This document shows, piece after piece, positions 20,896 to 31,663 of a stretch of 64,000 nucleotides of DNA. The DNA is from Yponomeuta sedellus. Lineage: Eukaryota; Arthropoda; Insecta; Lepidoptera; Yponomeutidae. The notes below the pieces were generated by a model, which did not search any database, was not told where the DNA came from, and worked only from the letters and a program-made list of their open reading frames with translations. The stretch covers positions 1,837,535-1,901,534 of the forward strand of contig OW203726.1 of assembly GCA_934045075.1 (NCBI GenBank). Direction: 5' to 3'. Every line of letters starts with the position of its first letter. The first letter of the stretch is position 1. Made by a program: the position numbers and the translations under genes.

Positions 20896-21990
20896 GTATT
20901 TTCTAAGGTTAACACGAGTACTAGACATAATTAAAACTGTTTTAGTACGGATTTCACTCGTTTATTATATTATTTTTTTTACAATTTTCCGACGATTCGG
21001 CACATTTACAGGTGCCGTGGTCTCGGAATCAAATCTCTGTTACAGAGGGCTCACCGAATCTGCGACAAGGACCATCTACCTGCGGAACTCCAGCATGTCA
21101 AACGCGTACTTCGTGCAAACAAGCTGAAAGTTCCGCGTGTCCGTTGTGGAGGATGTGTCAAACCGGACACAGTCGAGCGAGTTCCAGCCTACCTGCCTTT
21201 CGTGAGAGGTGTGACTGACAAAATTGGGAGTATTTTGAAACGCGCTTCAATCAGAACCATCTACAAAAGATACACCAATTCATGCGAAGTGTCAAGCACA
21301 GGATTCCCTTACAAGAGGCAGGAGTACCTATACAAGCTTGACTGTGAATGTGGTTCCTCGTACATTGGTCAAACCAAGCGTACCATAGCTGAACGGGTGA
21401 AGGAACATATCGCGGACGTGAAACATAAGCGCTCTGGTAGATCTGCAGTCAGCGAACATACACTTAGCGGTACCAACCACTTTATACATTTTGATAAAGT
21501 TAAAGTTCTAGCCCGAGAAGACCGTTTCTTCCCTAGAATGATACGCGAGGCAATAGAGATCCGCCGGCATCCAAATTTCAATAGAGATCGTGGTTGGAAT
21601 ATACCGGCCGCATGGGAACCAGTGCTCAAGTGCATGAGACCCCCTTGCTAAAAGTGTGACTGTAAATTTAATTTTAACTTCAATTAATAATCACTATTTT
21701 TAGTTCATGTAAAATAATTGGTTTATAAATTTAATTTTTAACTTCAATTACTAATAATCAATATTGTTGACTTAATATAAAATAATTGATATACCTATTT
21801 TGGAACGTAACTTCATAATGAACTTTTGTAATTTTTGCCGAGGGTAGTAAACTAACAGTTATTGCTTTCAAAAAGACTCCTACCACCTCAGCCATCCGAG
21901 ACCACGGCACCTGTAAATGTGCCGAAACGTCGGAAAATTGTAAAAAAATATATAAAAAACGAGTGAAATCCGTACTAAAACAGTTTTAAT
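20896..21990. mobile_element. Penelope-like element with inverted ends
   Basis: The ends (20931-21030 and 21893-21990) are inverted copies about 100 bp long sharing 'ttaaaactgttttagtacgg', 'gatttcactcg', 'acaattttccgacg' and 'cggcacatttacaggtgccg'. The left side has 35 further bases ('gtattttctaaggttaacac'...) not mirrored at the right but present at one end of the palindrome at 38465-38591. Flanks 'gatactgaagtata' and 'aatactgaagtgat' suggest a ~13-14 bp duplication with an indel. The element is short because the reverse transcriptase part of the ORF is missing. Inverted pLTRs and truncation are known PLE behaviour. Confidence 0.8.
21016..21651 (+). CDS. Penelope-like C-terminal ORF with GIY-YIG endonuclease
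   Basis: One frame is open from the edge of the terminal repeat to TAA, about 211 codons without an ATG near its start. The N-terminal part (LLQRAHRICDKDHLPAEL, later PAYLPFVRGVTDKI) is the linker seen after the RT of Penelope proteins. The C-terminal half has the GIY-YIG endonuclease: YKLDCECGSSYIGQT near 113, R in ERVKEHI, then EAIEIRRHPNFNRDRGW and the end. PLEs use this nuclease to nick target DNA for priming. Without the reverse transcriptase this copy cannot retrotranspose. Start is undefined; the reading frame itself is intact. Confidence 0.85.
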   Translation, partial: RGLGIKSLLQRAHRICDKDHLPAELQHVKRVLRANKLKVPRVRCGGCVKPDTVERVPAYLPFVRGVTDKIGSILKRASIRTIYKRYTNSCEVSSTGFPYKRQEYLYKLDCECGSSYIGQTKRTIAERVKEHIADVKHKRSGRSAVSEHTLSGTNHFIHFDKVKVLAREDRFFPRMIREAIEIRRHPNFNRDRGWNIPAAWEPVLKCMRPPC

Positions 21991-22451
21991 AATACTGAAG
22001 TGATGTATTTTAATATCACATCATAATATGCTGCACAATTATGCTTGAAGAAATTATCACAGAAAAATATCCATGAAACTTGCCTTATTTTGACCAAACC
22101 CACTAGTTTACCTTATTTGGACTTCCAAATGTCTCCTTTTTATTGAACATCACAACCATGTCACCCTCTGTTGTTGAATGATCTTTATGACCCGCCGTTA
22201 CCAGTTAAGGGTTAAGATAGGGTTGCCATAAAATTTGTCTCTCTAAACGTCCGGCTGGGTTTGAACCCTGGCATGTACCAACGTCTTTTTTGTAGGTTGT
22301 GTACTTTTGTGAAATTATAGTAGCAGTACCATAATATTACATAACCTCACGCCTGTATCCCAGACAGGTAGACAGAGACCAGAGACTGCCACTTGCGCGA
22401 TCCAGCAGTACCACTTTTTTTTAAAAACGTATTTAAAACAAGATAATATGA
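21991..22451. other. AT-rich interval with LINE 3' scrap
   Basis: 22335-22400 ('ataacctcacgcctgtatcc') is a minus-strand copy of the LINE end at 19387. Otherwise unrecognised. Confidence 0.5.
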
Positions 22452-22881
22452 AAACCTATTTAGAGGCTAAAAATTTCACACATGCCGAAATTCGAACCCG
22501 CAACCTCTGGCTATTCGTGCCAGCGCTCTACCAATTGAGCCAATGGGCGACTCACCGGCATCAGTGAAATTTCGAACCTCTTTACACTATTCTCTGTATT
22601 ACGTACAGGCAGCGACATCTGGCTTAAGCAAATTGCATCACTTACAGCCCCGACTACCTACTTTGCAGTTAGGTTTTACATCAGAACGATATCACTGTAC
22701 CCACATGATTATTCTATTTATATTTTTAATGCACTAACCCGTGCTAAGGACAAATTTAAAAACCTATTTAGAGGCTAAAAATTTCACCCATGCCGGGATT
22801 CGAACCCGCAACCTCTTAAATTAAATTTGTTTTTAAATTTGTCCTTAGCACGGGTTAGTGCATTAAAAATAAAAATAGTAT
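22452..22881. mobile_element. S1 element, inverted dimer copy
   Basis: It is flanked by the exact 12-bp duplication AAGATAATATGA (22440-22451 and 22882-22893). 22452-22816 reads on the minus strand as a partial unit tail joined head-to-tail to a full unit. It starts at 'aaacctatttagagg' on the plus strand. 22826-22881 is a plus-strand tail ('gtccttagcacgggttagtg' ... 'aaaaatagtat'). Confidence 0.88.
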
Positions 22882-22929
22882 AAGATAATATGATTTTTGC
22901 CACAAGAGCTAATTGAATCTGTCAATCTA

Positions 22930-23770
22930 AAGCACCACAAATACAACCCTTTCCGCGGTGATTATGCAAGCACTCTGCAATCGGCACCACGACACATTTC
23001 ACACCGCTATCGCTGGCTTTAACTTAAAAAAAAAATATATTTGAAAAAAGGATTTGTGTATCTTGCATAGTGGATGTCTATGTATTTGTATATCAATTTA
23101 AAAATAGTTATCCCCTATCGCTGATATTCAAAATACTCACTTACTTTTTGAAAAAAACATATCGTTTTTCATTTTTTGTTAGCTCCGAGTTGCCTGTTAA
23201 ATAATCTTTGCCGCAAGGATTCAACTGAATTTAACTAATTGAAGGCGTGAAACTAAGCGAGCTCACAAATTCAACCCCATAATTATGCAAGCACTCCGCA
23301 ATCGGCACCACGACACATTTCATTCCCTTATCGCTCGCTTTACCTTTGGATAAATTTTAGATTTTCTAAAATATTAACTGTGGATATTGCACAGTGGATG
23401 TCCACAGCTCCAAATTCTTTATCCACTTGTCCACATAACAATTTTAACCTTTGTATGACTGAATGCATCAAAAAATAGCTAGAAAGACATTATGCCTCGG
23501 AGCTAACAAAAAATTAAAAACGAGATGTTTTTGCAAAACGTAGGTAAGTATTTCAAATATCAGTAATGGGAATAACTATTTTGACTGTGATGTCACATTA
23601 GCCCAATCACATTTTGCCGCAAGGATTCAACTGAATTCAACTAATTGAACGCGTGAAACTAAAGCGAGCCCACAAAGGCAACCCCTTCCGCAATGATTAT
23701 GCAAGCACTCCGCAATCGGCACCACGACACATTTCACTCCGCTATCGCTCGCTTTACCGCCGAAATAAAT
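22930..23770. repeat. Nested direct and inverted repeat complex
   Basis: The block 'gcaatcggcaccacgacac' with its flanks occurs three times in direct orientation (about 22965, 23290, 23710), each followed by 'tatcgct.gcttta'. A second block 'ttgccgcaaggattcaactg' occurs at 23210 and 23615. Between them, 23097-23190 and 23497-23585 are ~85-bp imperfect inverted arms ('aaatagttatccc' versus 'gggaataactatt'; 'ttttttgttagctccgag' versus 'ctcggagctaacaaaaaat'). Confidence 0.75.
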
Positions 23771-24174
23771 TGCCTGCTGTCCTATACCACTAATTAAAGG
23801 AAATGGCCCAGAAACAAGATTGGAACATTGTCCCACTATCTCGCTCCGGCTTGCGGCCCCCGGCGTAAAGCCCTCTTTGTCTTTTTAAACGCTCTGTAGA
23901 TGTCACTCATTATGCTAAATATCCCGTCTTTCCCCTTTTGTTCGCCAGGGGGCGCCAGAAGATGGCCGATAAGGAGGATATTTTTTCGTCTGCCGGTTTT
24001 TTCGCGCCGACTTGACAGTTGGTATATGGAAGTGGATTAAGATAATGCGCTCGAGAGGGTTTTATAAGCTGGTCTAATTGTTTGGGTTGGTCCGTGGAAG
24101 CTTTTTTACGATTTACTTCGCCACCTCGCCGGGGTTGGTTACAAGCTAATTTCTGTTTAGGTATTTTATAATAT
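23771..24174. other. Mixed-composition interval, no gene
   Basis: 23930-24060 is GC-richer ('gttcgccagggggcgcc', 'ttcgcgccgacttgacag'). No repeat partner in the window and no convincing ORF. Confidence 0.35.
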
Positions 24175-24390
24175 AACCCCAGTGCGGGTTGGCGGAGGAA
24201 TGTAAGACAGCCTCACTATCAGAATTTGTCAAGCCGCCTATAAGGCCTCTGGCATAACTTAACGACTGCCATTACATGACATCCGGCATCAACGGCTTAC
24301 CTATCCAGTCACCCACCAATCACCTGAGCGCGCCTGTTGTTGCTTCACCCCAACCAATTCTTACCAATCACTCGGTTCCACTAGGCACAC
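24175..24390 (-). repeat. Dispersed repeat A, copy 5 (diverged)
   Basis: 'aggcctctggcataacttaa', 'gacatccggcatcaacggc' and 'gcgcgcctgttgttgctt' follow repeat A in reverse, with deletions. Confidence 0.7.
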
Positions 24391-24417
24391 TTCTGCAGAA
24401 TACTCTTTCAACTTAAA

Positions 24418-24545
24418 AATAGATAGATAGACAACACTTTGTTGTACATAAAAAGGTAATTACACATATTTCTTAACCTAAGAGTACAGACGGCGGCCTT
24501 ATCACTAAAAGTGATCTCTTCCAGACAACCGGATGATAAGGATCG
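24418..24545 (-). repeat. LINE 3' end fragment
   Basis: Near-duplicate of 15040-15175: 'agagtacagacggcggcctt', 'atctcttccagacaaccgg'. Confidence 0.8.
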
Positions 24546-24627
24546 ACTGGAGCAATATAGGTATAAAAATTAAGAATATTCTAGCCAAATAATTAACTAA
24601 TTATTAGCCAAAAACATTTCGCATAAT

Positions 24628-24880
24628 TATACTATTTTTATTTTTTATGCACTAACCCGTGCTAAGGACAAATTTAAAAACCTATTTAGAGGCTATAAAT
24701 TTCACCCATGCCGGGATTCGAACCCGCAACCTGTATGTACGTACGTGTCGCTGCCTGTACCTAATACAGAGAATAGTGTAGAGGTTCGAAATTTCACTGA
24801 TGCCGGTGAGTCGCCCATTGGCTCATGCGGGTTCGAATCCCGGCATGGGTGAAATTTTTAGCCTCTAAATTGGTTTTTAA
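24628..24880 (-). mobile_element. S1 element, foldback copy
   Basis: Flanks ATTTCGCATAAT (24616-24627) and ATTTTGCATAAT (24881-24892) are a 12-bp duplication with one C/T difference. The left ~110 bp (tail plus tRNA 3' half) is the inverse of the right ~55 bp, so the copy can fold on itself. The middle is 'ctgcctgtacctaatacaga'-type S1 body. Confidence 0.85.
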
Positions 24881-25096
24881 ATTTTGCATAATGTTTTGGT
24901 ATTCAGTTTATTTGTATTGACCTGTTTTATTTAATTTGATTACTACAAAGTGATAGGGGAATAAATTTGGGAAAAAAAATGTTTCTAGCCTATTTTATTG
25001 TAAATCCAGCTCAAATAAAAAAGCGTTTGTCGATGCAGTACAGTTTATCTACTTCGGTGAAGCCCTATCAACAGTTATTGTGATGAAGATGATGAT

Positions 25097-25380
25097 GATT
25101 GGCCTTTTTACATCTACTTAATGAGATGATTTATACAGCGTCTAGATGGGTGAAGGGACCACTCCGACGCTGTAGTGCCTGGGACATGGTTTTATAGATG
25201 GTGTAGGCTTGCCCAGCACCTATGCCATCCTGACAGCTTAGTCAGCCTAGCCCACAGGAAAGACTAGTCAATACATGCGGAGCCAACCAAGTCGCAGGTT
25301 TCCTCACGATGTTTTCCTTCACAGTTAGCGTGTGGTATTGCGACTACAAATTCGCAAATGTACGTAACTTTGAAATTAAA
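25097..25380 (-). repeat. SINE S2, 5'-truncated copy
   Basis: It carries the 3' body and 'cgtgagg' core but stops before the tRNA head. A 'gatgatgatgattgg' stretch sits at the left edge as in other S2 copies. Confidence 0.8.
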
Positions 25381-25902
25381 CGGTTATTATAAGTGAATAT
25401 TGAAACACACTTTTTAATCACTCTTCATCGACATTTCTATCAACCGACTCGTAGTACTAAAACGGAATTGCAAAAGCTCACACGAACGTATTTGAACTCA
25501 AACAAAAACCCAATGATCATAAAGTAGCAGATTCCCATCGCTGCCTCGGCAATGCATATTGAAAAATGGCATTTTTAAATAAATCGCCAGCCAACATTCG
25601 CCATTAGGAACAAAAAATACCTTATTTCATTACGCCAAACCGTTCCATTAGTGAGATATGCCAAATTCTATTAAGGCTCTCAGGGGGGAAAGCGCTTACA
25701 GCGCTAGAAAGCTGTTGGATAAATTTTATTTGAATGGGATTTTTACTTTTATTAATAAAAATACTATATTGATTTAAATCTGAATTAATCCAGCTTAAAA
25801 CAATGACATGTAGTGTTTACGACAGCTACTAGGCTGAAATATAGTTAATTAAATCAAAACATCGACTAGAGTTTATTATTTTACTTGTAACATCAATACA
25901 CA
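25381..25902. other. No recognised feature
   Basis: AT-rich, unique-looking; no ORF of note. Confidence 0.45.
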
Positions 25903-26290
25903 GCGGTGGTAGCTCAGTGGGTAGAACAATGGACTCTCAAGTGAGAGACCCACGTTCGATCCCCAGTGCGGGCATGTACCAATGACTTTGTTTCATTTCA
26001 AAGTTATGTACATTTGCGAATTTGTAGTCGCAATACCACACGCTAACCGTGAAGGAAAACATCGTGAGGAAACCTGTGGCTCGGGTGGCTCCGCACGTAT
26101 TGACTAGTTTTTCCTGTGGGCTAGGCCGACTAAGCTGTCGGGATGGTATAGGTGCTGGGCAAGCCTACACTATCTATAAAACCATGTCCCAGGTACTACA
26201 GTATCCGAGTGGTCCCTTCACCCATCTAGTGTGAGTGAAGATGCTGTATAAATCATCTCACACATGCACACGTAATGCACAAGGCCAATG
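25903..26290 (+). repeat. tRNA-derived SINE S2, full-length
   Basis: The tRNA-like head has A box 'tagctcagtgggtag' and B box 'gttcgatcccc'. The body follows in order: 'gtagtcgcaataccac', 'gaaaacatcgtgaggaaacc', 'tgtgggctaggccgactaag', 'tggtcccttcacccatctag', 'gtgtgagtgaagatgctg'. This is the best plus-strand copy. Confidence 0.88.
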
Positions 26291-27549
26291 TTTTGTAACA
26301 TCAATATTGCCGTGCCAGGTACATGACCCATTGACACAAAAACTCATTTTTGTAACAAAATACTGGAGTCAATAAAAAAATCTACTTACTTCCTATTAAT
26401 ATTTGAGAGATCATTAAATGTAATACAAATACACGTACGGACAGATCGATAGCGTTGGCACAATATTTAATTAGACCAATGTATGAAACTTTACTTAATT
26501 TCTATAAAACACACATATAAAAAAGTGTAGCAATTCAATCTTGTATATAAATAGGGTAAGGACTTTTATTTGAAAACAGAGGAAACCAAAATTAAGTACC
26601 GCTTGACAACTTTACAAGCTAAATAAAATCAAGCGCTCCACAGCGCTTTTTTAAAACCCACCGAAGGGAGAAGATGGTTATAAAGGGTGGGATTCTAAAT
26701 TTGAATTTATGTGTTGCTAGATTCGATCTCTCTTAGCATCATGCGCTTTAATGATAAAGGACTTTTCCAAAATGATTTATTTCGGTAAAGGGTTTTTAAT
26801 TCTTTTCTACTTTTGAGGGTTAACTTGGACACCTAATTCGGACTTAGTTACTGACGGGATTTAAATGATAATGATGTTCTCCACAACGATTCCGTTGACG
26901 GCGACACCTTGACAATTTAGACCCGAGTATGCGCACAGGCGTGAGGTGCAAATCCGAATTTGGTTTTAAATGTACGGTCACAGCTGACGCAATAAAGTTG
27001 ACCGGCCGAGTTAAATGTGTAATTGTAGGAGGGCTTAGGACGAGGTTTCCGAGTCTGGCGTTTGACATCGAGGTCTGCATGACGCGTTTGTTCAAAAGCA
27101 GCGGTACCTTCGGTAATAGCTTTTCGCCATTCTGGTCGGCAAGCTTCTTTTATTTTTTTAGCATTTTTTACTTGACTTTTACTTTATTTTCTAATGAAAA
27201 AAATTGTTCATTAATTACACGAATTGAAATTGATAATCCGTGGATAAAATGGAATTACGTACAAGTCGTACAACTGAATATTGTCGTTCAATACTACCGT
27301 AACAGTTGTCCTCCGGGCATTACCATAATATGAACATTAAACCACACTCCATTGATCAATGGCAACTGCTCTCGATTTTAGGATTCGATTTAAAACGAAT
27401 CGAACAGCTCCATTCTTTGAAACCGATGTTGTTTGCTACAAAGACTGAACAAATGCTTTATAGCGGTTTTAATGTGGACGGTTTGTTAAATGGAATTGAT
27501 TGAATTTTCCGGCAATGGTTATTTTATACGGTTTTTGTTGTAACCTATA
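26291..27549. other. No recognised feature
   Basis: AT-rich, with a GC-richer block at 26880-27120 open on both strands (83 and 134 codons). The two ORFs overlap antisense and neither resembles a known family, so I do not call a gene. Confidence 0.35.
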
Positions 27550-27551
27550 AC

Positions 27552-27888
27552 ATCGATATCAACCCTTTTGTATGTCCACACTGCTTGGGCACGGGTCTCT
27601 TCCTGCATTGCAGGAAGGTTAGGCTATACTCCACTATAGGGGCAAAGTCCGGGTTGGTGGAGGATTGTAAAGACAGTGGCGGGCCTTACCGTCAAAAGTT
27701 AGCCGCCCATAGGGCATCTGACATGGCTTAACGACTGCCATTACATGACAGCCGGTACCAAGGGCTATTACGAAGCAACGGAAGCGCTTGGAAAAAACGC
27801 CACTAGCGGTCGTCACGGTACGGTCACCCGTACAGCACCTTCCTGCGTCTGTTGTTGCTTAACTTAAGTGATTGATTCCAATCACTCA
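27552..27888 (-). repeat. Dispersed repeat A, long copy 6
   Basis: It runs from 'atcgatatcaacccttttgt' to 'gattgattccaatcactc', so it spans nearly all the consensus in reverse. It joins the tandem array at 27892 directly. Confidence 0.85.
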
Positions 27889-27891
27889 GTT

Positions 27892-28590
27892 CGATATATG
27901 CCTTAGTCCGCTGTCTGACGTCATGGCAATAAATTAGCCTCTATGTGTTAATCCACACTTTTGAGCTACCGTACTAACTCTTGCATACCCGCCACTTTAA
28001 ACTCAGAGTACAACCAGTAAGGCACTACTTATATTAAATACTTTTTCAATGAAAACAATCAGGCGCCCACAAGAATCCGGGCCCGTATTTCACGCGATAT
28101 ATGCCTTGGTCCGCTGTCTGACGTCACGGCAATTAATTAGCCTCTATATGTTAATCCAAACTTTTGAGCTACCGTACTAACTCTTGCATACCCGCCACTT
28201 TAAACTCAGAGTACAACCAGTAAGGCACTACTTATATTAAATACTTTTTCAATGAAAACAATCAGGCGCCCACAAGAATCCGGGCCCGTATTTCACGCGA
28301 TATATGCCTTGGTCCGCTGTCTGACGTCACGGCAATTAATTAGCCTCTATATGTTAATCCAAACTTTTGAGCTACCGAACTAACTCTTGCATGCCCGCTA
28401 CTTTAAACTCAGAGTAGGACCAGTAAGGCACTACTTATATTAAATACTTTTTCAATGAAAACAATCAGGCGTCCACAAGCATCCAGGCCCGTATTTCACG
28501 CGATATATGCCTTGGTCCGCTGTCTGACGTCACGGCAATAAATTAGCCTCTATGTGTTAATCCACACTTTTGTGCGGCGGCACTATCTGT
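27892..28590 (+). repeat. 203-bp tandem array, 3.4 units
   Basis: The start 'cgatatatgcctt' recurs at 27892, 28095, 28298 and 28501, exactly 203 bp apart each time. Units 1-3 are nearly identical; the last is cut near 28590. Each unit carries 'ctgtctgacgtca' with the palindrome GACGTC and ends 'cccgtatttcacg'. No ORF spans a unit. Confidence 0.97.
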
Positions 28591-28839
28591 TGTCGGCACG
28601 CCCGCAACCTTCCGCGCCTCGCCGCAAATACGGCGGGCGGCGTGTGGCCGGAGCGTAGCGTCCGCAAGATTGCTACTTTTCTGTTTTTGATACTAAATAA
28701 TCTATTTACACTCTTAGTACCGGCCAGACGATTTTGTGATCGCAACACTGTGGTTCCAAGGTCTTAAGTTAACGACATTTCTCCCTTACATATATCTTGT
28801 TTACAACTTAACGCTTAAGACGTTTTTGCTGTCGTCGTC
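28591..28839. other. GC-rich segment after the tandem array
   Basis: 28570-28665 is strongly GC- and CpG-rich ('cgccgcaaatacggcgggcg'). It replaces the expected continuation of the fourth unit. Unclassified. Confidence 0.4.
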
Positions 28840-29090
28840 GCCGTCGTCAGGCTATACTAATCCACTGCTGGACATAGACCTCCCGTAAAGAGCCCCACGT
28901 TGTGCTATCATGGGGGGTAATATCCATAATGTCCACGCTGGGCATGCGGGTTGGGATCCCAGTTTTGGTGGAATTGTACTACAGGGGGCGCTGCTGCAGG
29001 TTTGTGTCCCTTAGTCGCCTTTTACGACACCCGCGGGAAGAATTGGGTTGGTGCTATTCTCTAGGCCGACACCACACAGCAGTGTAATTT
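28840..29090 (-). repeat. RTE-type LINE 3' end with GAC tail
   Basis: Minus strand: 'accaacccaattcttcccgc', 'gtcgtaaaaggcgactaagg', 'gctgggcatgcgg'-type block, 'tgtccagcagtggatt' and an imperfect (GAC)n tail. Confidence 0.8.
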
Positions 29091-29729
29091 ATCGCAATAA
29101 ATCGAACTGAACTGTGCACTTCCGGCAGCAAAAGGTAATTATAAAAGTGAAACAGCCTGGTGAGTGACTGAGAGATCTTCCTTGTTCAGGTCGGTAATGC
29201 TGTCAGCGTTATGGGAACCTTTGGGTCGCATGTCTCGTGGCGGTTTGATTGACTGATCTTATTTGTATTGTATGTGTCAATATGTGTTTAATTCTTTTAA
29301 TTTATTAATATTATTTTAATTACTTATGACGATACTTTTGACTGCATGGAACCACTCAAAATGTGTGTCTTTTCCTAAAATGTAATAGTTTGTGATTTTA
29401 TTGTGATAAGTAGGATTTTTTTAATTGACTACTCGAGGAAATACTCTTCAGCTTAAATTATGACGTTGAAATGTCGAAATTTACTACCAGTTTCTCATAC
29501 GTTATTAAGCTTGTAAGAGACTGCGGGGTGCTAATAGTATAATTATTGCATATATTACAGCATACTGTTATTAGTTTTGCCCCAACTTGTACTAAGTCCA
29601 ACGCTGTTTATTAACAATTCTGGTTCATATTCACGGTTTCTTCAGATCGTTATCATGTCATTATGAATATGGCTACACTTTTATCATATATAATAAGCTG
29701 AAGGATTATTAAAAAAAAATTGACATATT
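29091..29729. other. No recognised feature
   Basis: AT-rich interval; nothing supported. Confidence 0.45.
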
Positions 29730-30260
29730 TGTTGTTTTTAGGGTTCCGTACCTCAAAAGGAAAAAACGGAACCCTTATAGGATCACTTTGTTGTCCGTCT
29801 GTCCGTCCGTCCGTCTGTCAAGACCCTTTTTCTCAGGAACGCGTGGAGGTATGAAGCTGAAATTTATATCAATTACTCAGGTCTACTGTCCCTTGAAGCT
29901 GTGAAAAAATCAAACTTCTAAGCCAACGCAATCAAAAGATACAGCCGTTTATGCCGCAAATTTTCGACACTTGCAAGGGAATCAAAACCTACCGGGTGCT
30001 TCCCGTGAACTCAGAATCTTGAAATTTGGTACGAAGCAACGTCTTATAGCATAGATAAAGGAAAAATTACGAAAACCATAAATTTTTAGTTACATCACAT
30101 AATATTTTTTTTTTTAATAATTTTAAACTTACTACCCATTTCCTCATAAACGCGTAGAGGTATTAAATTGAAATTCATACCAAATACTCAGGTCTATAAT
30201 ACAGGTTTGTACGGAACCCTCGGTGCGCGAGTCTGACTCGCACTTGGCCGGTTTTTTTAT
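29730..30260. repeat. High-copy lepidopteran repeat E
   Basis: It starts 'tttagggttccgtacc' and ends 'cgagtctgactcgcacttgg' then 'ccggttttttt'. This pair of ends is a hallmark of a very abundant lepidopteran dispersed repeat. An internal 'gtccgtccgtccgtctgtc' run is typical. Only one copy is in this window; its transposition class is not clear to me. Confidence 0.7.
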
Positions 30261-30754
30261 ATATTTATAATATTAAGAATACATTATATATTTCTTGTTT
30301 TAAAAATGTCATGTTACATTTAAAAGCAAATTTCAAATCACAAGAAAAAAGCTCTTTATCTTACGATGTATATCGTAAAGATCAACATCTCGCAACTGAA
30401 ATCAAAATTTCGCGTAGCAACAGTCCTAAGCATCACTTTATTCGCGACCACTTCATTGCCGACGCTACAGCTAGGGCCCGTCCGCACGACGATTAATCAC
30501 GGCTTATCGAGTGCTAATCCAGGTTTAAATAGATAACTAGTTGAGTTGAGGCGAGCCATTGTCATCGCCCGCTCCCCCGCTAGGGATGGCACAAGTCGGG
30601 TGTTGAAATTCTTACATAAGCACTTCAAAACGTAAGAATATTGCGACGTAAAATTATATCGTGTTAATTCGTTTAAAGAGTGATTCGGTTGTGTTTTCAC
30701 GTAGCCTCCGTAGGTTTTTGAGTAAGACAGATAACACTTGACCGCAGTCACCCC
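30261..30754. other. No recognised feature
   Basis: Short ORFs only (61-84 codons), none recognisable. Confidence 0.4.
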
Positions 30755-31105
30755 TGAAGCGCTCGTATCCTAGTCCAACCGAGTGATTGGAATCAATCAC
30801 TTGAGTTAAGCAACAACAGGCAGGGTAAGGTGACCGTCCTGTGACTACCGCTAGTGGCATTTTTCCGAGCGCTTCCGTGCTTCGCAAGGCACGTTAAGCC
30901 GTTGGTGCCGGATGCCATATAATGGCAGTCGTTAAGCCATGTCAGAGGCCTAATGGACGGCTTGATAACTCTGACAGTGAGACCCGCCACTGTCTTACAA
31001 TCCTCCACCAACCCGGACTTGGTCCCCGTGGTGGAGTATGGCCTAACCTTCCTGTGATGCAGGAAGAGACCCGTGCCTCAACAGTGGGGAGATACAAAAG
31101 TTGAT
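30755..31105 (+). repeat. Dispersed repeat A, near full-length copy 7
   Basis: From 'gaagcgctcgtatcctag' through 'gcaacaacaggcagg', 'gtggcatttttccgagcgc' and 'cgtggtggagtatggccta' to 'aaaagttgatattga'. Confidence 0.88.
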
Positions 31106-31252
31106 ATTGAACGCCTGATGGTAAGCGAAGACGGGGTCTACGATGTTAGATGCTTACCTGTTAAATACCGGTTGACACTAGTTATTTACGACGTACGTCG
31201 CACGTCGCAGTGGTAACTGGCCTTGTCTGGTCGCTTTGTCTCTGATAGAGAT

Positions 31253-31289
31253 AGAGTGAGAGAAAGAGAGAGAGAGAAAGAGAGAGAGT
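31253..31289. repeat. (GA)n-rich microsatellite
   Basis: Imperfect run of 'gaga' and 'aaag' units. Confidence 0.85.
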
Positions 31290-31388
31290 AGCTACCACAC
31301 GTATTCACCGCGGATGGGTAAATTAATCATGATGTCTTCCTTCATAACTAGCGACATTAGCTGCTACATTTTAACAAATGTACGCGAC

Positions 31389-31530
31389 TTAACCCCAGTT
31401 TATCGTATACTAACCATCTGTTAATCTACTGTTAACAGCTGTCAAATGTTTTTTCTGTATGCACTTTGGCCAACTGACAGCTGTTAACAGTAGATTAACG
31501 GCTTGTTAGTGTACCAGATATCGGGGGTTA
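31389..31530. mobile_element. Foldback MITE with perfect 25-bp inner arms
   Basis: Arms 31420-31444 and 31475-31499 are exact reverse complements. Beyond them 'ttaacccc' at the left and 'gggggtta' at the right extend an imperfect inverted repeat to about 57 bp, giving a ~142-bp hairpin. Confidence 0.75.
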
Positions 31531-31663
31531 GAAAACAGAACACTGATCATTTTATTAAGAGCATAGAAAGAGGCATTACACAGTCAAAAAATTCTCAGAA
31601 AGCTTCGTCATACAAAATGGCAATAAACAATATAGAACTAAAATAAATAACCTATCAAAATAA

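Noticed and set aside
26844..27333. Antisense overlapping ORFs of 83 and 134 codons as a host gene
   Set aside because: Neither has a recognisable domain. The longer one ends in a low-complexity hydrophobic stretch from T-rich DNA.
27892..28590. CRISPR array
   Set aside because: The period is 203 bp with near-identical units and no unique spacers. The genome is eukaryotic.
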